46,332 bases of DNA, from positions 1-46,332 of the forward strand of contig JAUXAP010000006.1 of NCBI GenBank assembly GCA_030619865.1, in the 5' to 3' direction. Of the stretch, positions 42,179-46,332 are shown in pieces. A program made the translations under genes and the position numbers. The notes under the pieces are model-generated. The model ran no database searches, was not told where the DNA came from, and was given only the letters and a program-made list of their open reading frames with translations. Every line of letters starts with the position of its first letter. Position 1 is the first letter of the stretch. The stretch is from Dehalococcoidia bacterium. Its GTDB lineage: Bacteria; Chloroflexota; Dehalococcoidia; Dehalococcoidales; JAUXAP01.

Positions 42179-43696
42179 TTATGCTTCCATACTGTCCCCT
42201 TGGGGGATATCTTGAAAGTTGATGCCAAGTTTCTTCATAAGAAGGTTAATAGCTTCTTCAGATGGAACACGTGTATACGTTATGTCTGTTTCTGTATTGG
42301 TATCTTCCAAGGTGACCCCAAGCTCAGCTAGCTTATTTCGTATTTCATCAGCCCGTTGCCAATTCTTGTATTTCCGGCAATCAGTGCGCTCCTTAATAAG
42401 GCGATTGACACGAGCATTAACCGTACCAGGTATGACTGTAGCTTTTGCGCTTAGTCTTGCTGAAATTTTGAACGAAACTTTTCCTGCAGAGATTATTCGC
42501 GTTTCCAGAAGTTTTAACCCCAACACTTCTTGTGCTAGTGATATGAGAACCTTTTTAGCATCCTGAAAGCTAACTCCAGAATCGGCTGCCTGATTTATTG
42601 CGCTCGCCAAATCGAAAAGTACAGCCAATGCCTGGGGGGTATTGAAATCATCGTCCATCGCCTCAATAAATTGATTATAATAAGGCTTAGCATCAAGAGC
42701 TTCCCCTTTGCCACCAGTTGGATCATCCCTAGAAATCACTCGCGCTAATCTCTCAGCACCACTCTCCGCCGCCCCTAACGCCTCCTCCGAATAGGTAAGA
42801 GGCCCGCGGTAATACAAGCTAAGGATGAAGATACGGATGGCATCAGCGCTGTATTTCTGTAATGCCTCCTTAATTGTTATCAGATTGCCCAGCGATTTGC
42901 TCATCTTCTCTTCACCTAACTGCACCAGCCCATTATGCAGCCAGTATTTAACAAAGGGCTTAACGCCAGTAAAGCTCTCTGACTGAGCTATCTCATTCTC
43001 GTGATGGGGAAAGACCAAGTCCTGTCCTCCACCATGAATATCAAGGGTATCGCCCAGGTACTTCAGGGACATAGCACTGCACTCAATATGCCAGCCGGGT
43101 CTGCCCTGCCCCCACGGACTTGACCACGAGGGTTCCCCCGGCTTAGCCGCCTTCCACAGGACGAAATCCATTGAGTCCTCCTTCTCCTTCCCAGCTTCAA
43201 TGCGCATTCCAGCCATCATGGATTCCAGACTGCGGTGAGACAGCTTGCCATAGTCAACCACACTCCTTACCCTGAAATAGACACTGCCTCCTGCTGGATA
43301 GGCATACCCCTTATCTATCAATCCCTGCACTACCTCAATAATCTTCGGTATCTCCTCCGTAGCCCTGGGGTAAATATCAGCCCGGCCGATATTCAGGGCA
43401 TCCATATCCTCAAAATAGCTATCACTGTATTTCTTAGCCAAGTCATGAGTGGAAATACCAAGCCTACCGGCTCGGTCTATAATCTTATCGTCAATATCAG
43501 TGATGTTCTGTACATACTTCACCTTATAGCCACGAAATTGGAGATAGCGCTTAATAACATCAAAGATGATATAGCTCATGGCGTGACCAATATGACAGTC
43601 ATCATAAGGAGTAACCCCACAGACATACATCTTAACTTCATCACTCTGGGGTAAAAACTCCTCTTTCTGCCCAGATAGGGTGTTAAATACTTTCAT
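42179..43696 (-). CDS. cysS: Cysteinyl-tRNA synthetase
   Basis: A 505-aa class I synthetase. The zinc Cys and HIGH-type motif are in [30 protein letters not shown] and [13 protein letters not shown] supply further zinc ligands, and KMSKSLGN is the KMSKS loop. The C-terminal anticodon-binding helical region follows. The start overlaps the cysE end by 14 bases, giving the cysE-cysS arrangement known from Gram-positive bacteria and linking cysteine synthesis to its charging. Confidence 0.97.
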   Translation of the reverse strand: MKVFNTLSGQKEEFLPQSDEVKMYVCGVTPYDDCHIGHAMSYIIFDVIKRYLQFRGYKVKYVQNITDIDDKIIDRAGRLGISTHDLAKKYSDSYFEDMDALNIGRADIYPRATEEIPKIIEVVQGLIDKGYAYPAGGSVYFRVRSVVDYGKLSHRSLESMMAGMRIEAGKEKEDSMDFVLWKAAKPGEPSWSSPWGQGRPGWHIECSAMSLKYLGDTLDIHGGGQDLVFPHHENEIAQSESFTGVKPFVKYWLHNGLVQLGEEKMSKSLGNLITIKEALQKYSADAIRIFILSLYYRGPLTYSEEALGAAESGAERLARVISRDDPTGGKGEALDAKPYYNQFIEAMDDDFNTPQALAVLFDLASAINQAADSGVSFQDAKKVLISLAQEVLGLKLLETRIISAGKVSFKISARLSAKATVIPGTVNARVNRLIKERTDCRKYKNWQRADEIRNKLAELGVTLEDTNTETDITYTRVPSEEAINLLMKKLGINFQDIPQGDSMEA

Positions 43697-44333
43697 CTTT
43701 GCTTTCTTCTATCCTAGCCAGACGCTTCTCCATCTCAGCTGTCCGCTGTTCCAAGTCCTCCAGCTTTTCTCCTACCGGGTCGGGTAATTTTTCTACAGTA
43801 TCGGTGTCAGGATTCCTGATCTCCACCACCCGCCCCGGTACCCCAACCACAGTAGTATTAGCCGGCACCGAATTTATCACCACTGAGCCAACACCAACCT
43901 TGGCATTATCACCGATAGTAATCGCGCCAATAAGCTGTGCTCCAGCCCCGACAACCACATTGTTGCCCAGGGTAGGGTGACGCTTTGCCCGCTGGTGACT
44001 GGTCCCGCCCAGGGTTACCCCCTGATATAGGGTAACATTGTCACCAATCTCCGAGGTTTCACCAATGACCACGCCCATACCATGGTCAATAAAAAATCCC
44101 TCCCCTATCTTAGCGCCGGGGTGGATTTCTACGCCAGTAAGAAACCGACTAATATGAGAAATAAGTCGGGGTAAGACAGGGACATGCCACCTAAATAGAG
44201 TATGAGCTAATCGATGAAACTGCCGGGCATGAAAGCCGGGATAAGCCAGCAATACCTCCACGGTGCTGATAGCTGCCGGGTCATGCTCAAAAACCGCTTT
44301 GATATCCTTTCTAATGCTTGTTATAAGTCCCAT
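43683..44333 (-). CDS. cysE: Serine O-acetyltransferase
   Basis: A 216-aa hexapeptide-repeat acetyltransferase of the short (EpsC-like) type, making O-acetylserine for cysteine synthesis. The N-terminal helical part has [19 protein letters not shown]. The left-handed beta-helix has [19 protein letters not shown] with the catalytic His-Asp, [14 protein letters not shown], and [12 protein letters not shown] Glu-rich coiled-coil tail follows. The ATG follows AAAGGAG. The structured leader upstream hints at RNA-level control. Confidence 0.95.
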   Translation of the reverse strand: MGLITSIRKDIKAVFEHDPAAISTVEVLLAYPGFHARQFHRLAHTLFRWHVPVLPRLISHISRFLTGVEIHPGAKIGEGFFIDHGMGVVIGETSEIGDNVTLYQGVTLGGTSHQRAKRHPTLGNNVVVGAGAQLIGAITIGDNAKVGVGSVVINSVPANTTVVGVPGRVVEIRNPDTDTVEKLPDPVGEKLEDLEQRTAEMEKRLARIEESKDESI

Positions 44334-44357
44334 TTTAAATTAGTCTCCTTTCCCAGA

Positions 44358-44415
44358 CTGAACTCGCTTGTCTAGTCGCCCCAGAAAACTGGGGCAGAAA
44401 ACAGACGCAGTTCAG
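44358..44415 (-). promoter_or_regulatory. Nested stem-loop in the cysE leader
   Basis: Three stacked complementarities share one axis: CTGAACT with AGTTCAG (44358-44364 / 44409-44415), GTCT with AGAC (44370-44373 / 44403-44406), and GCCCCAG with CTGGGGC (44378-44384 / 44389-44395) closing an AAAA loop (TTTT on the minus strand). It lies 25 bases upstream of the cysE start. It lacks a U tract, so a simple terminator for ispF is unlikely, and it does not contain the T-box core sequence. It may control translation or be an operator. Confidence 0.45.
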
Positions 44416-44481
44416 CATCCTCGGGAAGTAAAATATGTCGTCTATCTGGCCTACCACATATCTAAGCATTACTAAATCCAC

Positions 44482-44973
44482 CTAACTTGAAATAGCTTCT
44501 ATCAAGGCTACGGCAAAAGCGGCTATCCCTTCTCCTCGGCCTACAAACCCTAACTGAGCTGAGGTGCTAGTCTTCACGCTTACCTGACCAATGTCAATAC
44601 TCAGCGTCTGGCTGAGTTGCTGCCGCATCCGGTCAATAAAATCTCTCAGTTTTGGCTGCTCAGCTACAATAGTAGCATCAATATTGTCTACCTGCCAGCC
44701 ATGTTCCTTCAACTCATCCTTTACCTTCTCAAGTAGGGTCAGGCTAGAGATATCCTTATATTGTGGCTCGCCGGGCGGGAAATGACTACCGATATCACCC
44801 AGAGCTACTGCCCCCAGCAGAGCATCCATAACAGCATGGGTTAGTACATCGGCATCACTCCAACCGCTAAGTCCTTTATCAAATGGTATATTTAGTCCCC
44901 CCAGCACCAGCTCACGCCCCGGGGTCAGAGGATGAACATCATAGCCCACGCCAACACGTATCTTATTTCCCAT
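44482..44973 (-). CDS. ispF: 2-C-methyl-D-erythritol 2,4-cyclodiphosphate synthase
   Basis: A 163-aa MEP-pathway enzyme. The metal ligands are in GVGYDVHPL (Asp and His), the LSGWSDADVLTHAVMDALLGA motif is complete, and DIGSHFPP, IDATIVAEQPKL and VSVKTSTSAQLGFVGRGEGIAA follow. It trims CDP-ME-2-phosphate to the cyclic diphosphate in isoprenoid synthesis. It is normally a homotrimer. ispD, often its neighbour, is not seen in the window. Confidence 0.96.
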   Translation of the reverse strand: MGNKIRVGVGYDVHPLTPGRELVLGGLNIPFDKGLSGWSDADVLTHAVMDALLGAVALGDIGSHFPPGEPQYKDISSLTLLEKVKDELKEHGWQVDNIDATIVAEQPKLRDFIDRMRQQLSQTLSIDIGQVSVKTSTSAQLGFVGRGEGIAAFAVALIEAISS

Positions 44974-45064
44974 GTTTTTGCCACAGAACCTCAGCTAAAG
45001 CCAAGTGGATACAATATAACACAAGCCCTCCCCTTCAGTATACCCATTAGCAAGGGGCTTAGCA

Positions 45065-45565
45065 ATGAATAGTAAACCTACTTACTTCGATATTGAGAGA
45101 GATAAGGTTTATTCTTACTTCTGCGAGGCTTGTTTGACGGGGAAGAAGAAATCGCAAATGAGCAAAGTCGATATGAGATGCTGCTCCCAGTGCCAACCCT
45201 TTATTGAAGCAGATTCCAAGTTGCGAAGGGGAAAATATAGTCCCACTGCAGAACTTACAGATGCCCACCACAAGCCCTCAGATGTAAATTTAAGCTCTAA
45301 CAGTGTTCCTTCTATGGAGAGGTACTCGGAAAAGGGAAAAACGAAAATGTCCACTCTAAATCCACCAAGCGTCAAAGTGGACAATTTCAGACCGAGGGGT
45401 AGGCCAAAGACCTACAGGAAACTACAACTTCCTGATGACAAAATTAAGCAACTTTACCAAGAGGGATTGGGAGCCAAGGCGATTGCTAGTCAACTTGAAA
45501 GAGAACGGGGTATTGATGTTTCTTATAAGACTATACAAAGAGTATTGTCAGGTGAAAGAAGGTGA
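45065..45565 (+). CDS. Zn-finger / AT-hook / HTH DNA-binding protein
   Basis: A 166-aa protein that looks like a modular DNA-binding factor. Residues 20-43 hold CEAC...CCSQC, a likely zinc site. Residues 50-105 are a polar, low-complexity linker. RPRGRPK at about 109-115 is an AT-hook core. About 122-163 (LPDDKIKQLYQEGLGAKAI to YKTIQRVLSG) is a helix-turn-helix of the resolvase/Hin C-terminal type. No recombinase catalytic domain is present, so a regulator or nucleoid-type protein is more likely than an integrase. The ATG follows AAGGGG. AT-rich repeats immediately downstream could be binding sites. Confidence 0.72.
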   Translation: MNSKPTYFDIERDKVYSYFCEACLTGKKKSQMSKVDMRCCSQCQPFIEADSKLRRGKYSPTAELTDAHHKPSDVNLSSNSVPSMERYSEKGKTKMSTLNPPSVKVDNFRPRGRPKTYRKLQLPDDKIKQLYQEGLGAKAIASQLERERGIDVSYKTIQRVLSGERR

Positions 45566-45949
45566 GTTTTATATCTGGATTACTCATAAAATCGCCTTGT
45601 GTTTTCTCAGGTTGAAGGCTCATTTTTCCCCGCATTTTACATATAATAAAATGCCTTAAGATAATATGTTTTCCCCCCTAGTTTTAGCTATGAGAAAACA
45701 TCATATTTCCCTTATTTCCCCCACATTTTAGATATAACAAAATACCTTAAAATACCCTTTCCGGTGGGTTATAAATCCAAAATTTGACTTGTCCGTTGTA
45801 AGAGGCATCTCACTGATATCGCTTTTTTCTGCTGTAGGTGTGGTTGGGTATCGGTGTTGTTGCTACTTAATATGATTGGTAACAGTGGGCTGAATTGCTT
45901 CCTATTTTGCCTCCCCTTCTATACTGTGTAATCTAGTAGAGTTCCTTTT
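45566..45949. other. AT-rich intergenic region with repeats
   Basis: After the HTH gene the sequence becomes AT-rich and holds two 41-base direct repeats and a hairpin, entered separately. I see no gene between 45566 and 45949. Confidence 0.6.
45623..45754 (+). repeat. Two degenerate 41-nt AT-rich direct repeats
   Basis: Copies at 45623-45663 and 45714-45754, 91 bases apart start to start, agree at about 34 of 41 positions around CATTTTA-ATATAA-AAAAT-CCTTAA. The first copy contains the perfect inverted repeat GCATTTTA (45632-45639) / TAAAATGC (45647-45654), decayed in the second. They may be protein-binding sites, for example for the adjacent AT-hook protein, or remnants of a mobile element. 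Confidence 0.6.
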
Positions 45950-46075
45950 TTATAGTGTTGAAAGGTATTGGATCAGCTCCTTTTCTATATCAAGCTGGTA
46001 TGCCTCAGTGGTGCCCTGGGAGAATCCCTTCTCAACTTGAAGACAACGCAGGAATTTGTTTAACTTGCTTCTCAC
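45950..46075 (-). pseudogene. Truncated tyrosine recombinase (integrase) N-terminus
   Basis: A 41-codon GTG-started ORF reading MRSKLNKFLRCLQVEKGFSQ... then GTTEAYQLDIEKELIQYL. The pattern FLxxLxVEKGxSxxTxxAYxxDIxxxxxYL is the first half of the SAM-like core-binding domain of Xer/phage integrases. AAAGGAGG (46081-46088) is 5 bases upstream, so it may still be translated. It stops after about a seventh of a normal recombinase, and none of the following frames shows the R...HxxR...Y catalytic domain. It is best read as a remnant. Confidence 0.6.
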
Positions 46076-46110
46076 ATTTTCCTCCTTTCTGGGCACCAGC
46101 ATAGCAGTCA

Positions 46111-46180
46111 ACCAGATAACATTTTTGCACAGGGGTTGACAAAAATATTATCTGGTACTACACTACTGCGTAGTAGTACC
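46111..46180 (+). promoter_or_regulatory. Promoter inside two perfect inverted repeats
   Basis: TTGACA (46136-46141) and TACACT (46159-46164) have a 17-base spacer. ACCAGATAA (46111-46119) / TTATCTGGT (46148-46156) surround the -35, and GGTACTAC (46154-46161) / GTAGTACC (46173-46180) surround the transcription start. This is the architecture of a tightly repressed promoter, transcribing rightward through the tandem repeat and out of the window. Confidence 0.65.
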
Positions 46181-46247
46181 TATATGAGTTTTACCTATAT
46201 GAGTTTTACCTATATGAGTTTTACCTATATGAGTTTTACCTATATAA
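46178..46247 (+). repeat. 15-nt tandem repeat, 4.6 copies
   Basis: The unit ACCTATATGAGTTTT occurs four times without change (46178-46237), then a partial copy (46238-46247). It begins within the second inverted repeat, in the predicted 5' leader. As the unit is 15 bases, a frame through it encodes TYMSF repeats (ATG at 46184 to stop at 46270), but there is no ribosome-binding site. It could be an iteron or slippage-prone regulatory repeat. Confidence 0.9.
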
Positions 46248-46270
46248 ACTGTGGTAAGTCTGATGAATGA

Positions 46271-46332
46271 AAAGATTATGAGAAAGTTCGGGTAGAAGCC
46301 TTGCGTGAAAGGAAGACGTTGGGACAGTGGCT
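46271..46332 (+). CDS. Possible start of a small DNA-binding protein, runs off window
   Basis: The frame from 46271 reads KDYEKVRVEALRERKTLGQW to the window edge, reminiscent of the N-terminal strand and first helix of ribbon-helix-helix antitoxins. A stop lies directly upstream in this frame and only a TTG (46301) is available as a start, whereas ATGs at 46263 and 46278 are in another frame that ends at 46293. A frameshift or start further right would be needed, so the call is weak. Confidence 0.2.

Noticed and set aside
46178-46247. CRISPR array
   Set aside because: The 15-base units are contiguous with no spacers, and no cas genes are near.
46184-46270. Coding frame through the tandem repeat (MSFTY repeats)
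   Set aside because: Every repeat carries an ATG, but no ribosome-binding site precedes them and the frame ends after 28 codons; it is a by-product of a unit length divisible by three.

Overview
The window looks like a chromosomal segment of a bacterium of the phylum Chloroflexota, probably class Dehalococcoidia or a relative. This is an inference from gene content and gene order: a single shikimate operon running aroF to tyrA, a rplI-dnaB-dnaD-dnaC type primosome cassette, separate acyl-CoA dehydratase activase genes, and 'PEFP' C-terminal sorting signals. No rRNA or tRNA gene was seen.

Left third (1-15411). The window opens inside an inhibitory-type serpin. A DegT/StsC-type aminotransferase, a Gfo/Idh/MocA oxidoreductase and a GNAT acetyltransferase follow; they look like an amino-cyclitol or amino-sugar set. 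Next come three genes that share an N-terminal CxxC...CQWCxYP zinc ribbon but carry different C-terminal parts: DUF5679, an OB-fold, and a DivIVA-like coiled coil. A minus-strand operon encodes an inositol-1-phosphate cytidylyltransferase-like protein, a CDP-alcohol phosphotransferase of the di-myo-inositol-phosphate type, and a HAD phosphatase. Then come a secreted protein with a PEF-type anchor and a MacA/MacB-like export system (adaptor, ATPase, permease).

Aromatic block (15429-24217, minus strand). Nine tightly packed or overlapping genes follow the order of the pathway exactly: aroF, aroB, aroD, aroE, aroK, aroA, aroC, pheA (chorismate mutase-prephenate dehydratase), tyrA. Upstream is what reads as a complete ribosome-mediated attenuator: a promoter, a 29-codon leader peptide with the run WYYTYFTF, an antiterminator segment, and an intrinsic terminator whose 5' arm can pair with either partner. 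I consider this the most notable system in the window.

Middle (24246-32032). Divergent from the aro operon are lysA, holB and a RicT/PSP1 gene. Converging on them is a minus-strand replication cassette: rplI, dnaB, a DnaD-domain gene, and a helicase-loader-like gene with two tandem DnaC-type AAA+ domains, followed by an HNH endonuclease gene.

Right third (32178-46332). A long minus-strand run holds an M20 peptidase, two DUF2229-type dehydratase/activase subunits, the BadF/HgdC ATPase, plsX, a thioredoxin-fold protein and trxB. A plus-strand group has gatB, secG, a SAM hydroxide adenosyltransferase and an unlisted 39-residue zinc finger. The minus strand then has a YbjQ protein with a small membrane protein, cysE-cysS with a structured leader, and ispF. 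The right edge is accessory in character: a Zn-finger/AT-hook/HTH protein, AT-rich repeats, a truncated tyrosine-recombinase N-terminus, and a promoter buried in nested inverted repeats followed by a 15-nt tandem repeat.
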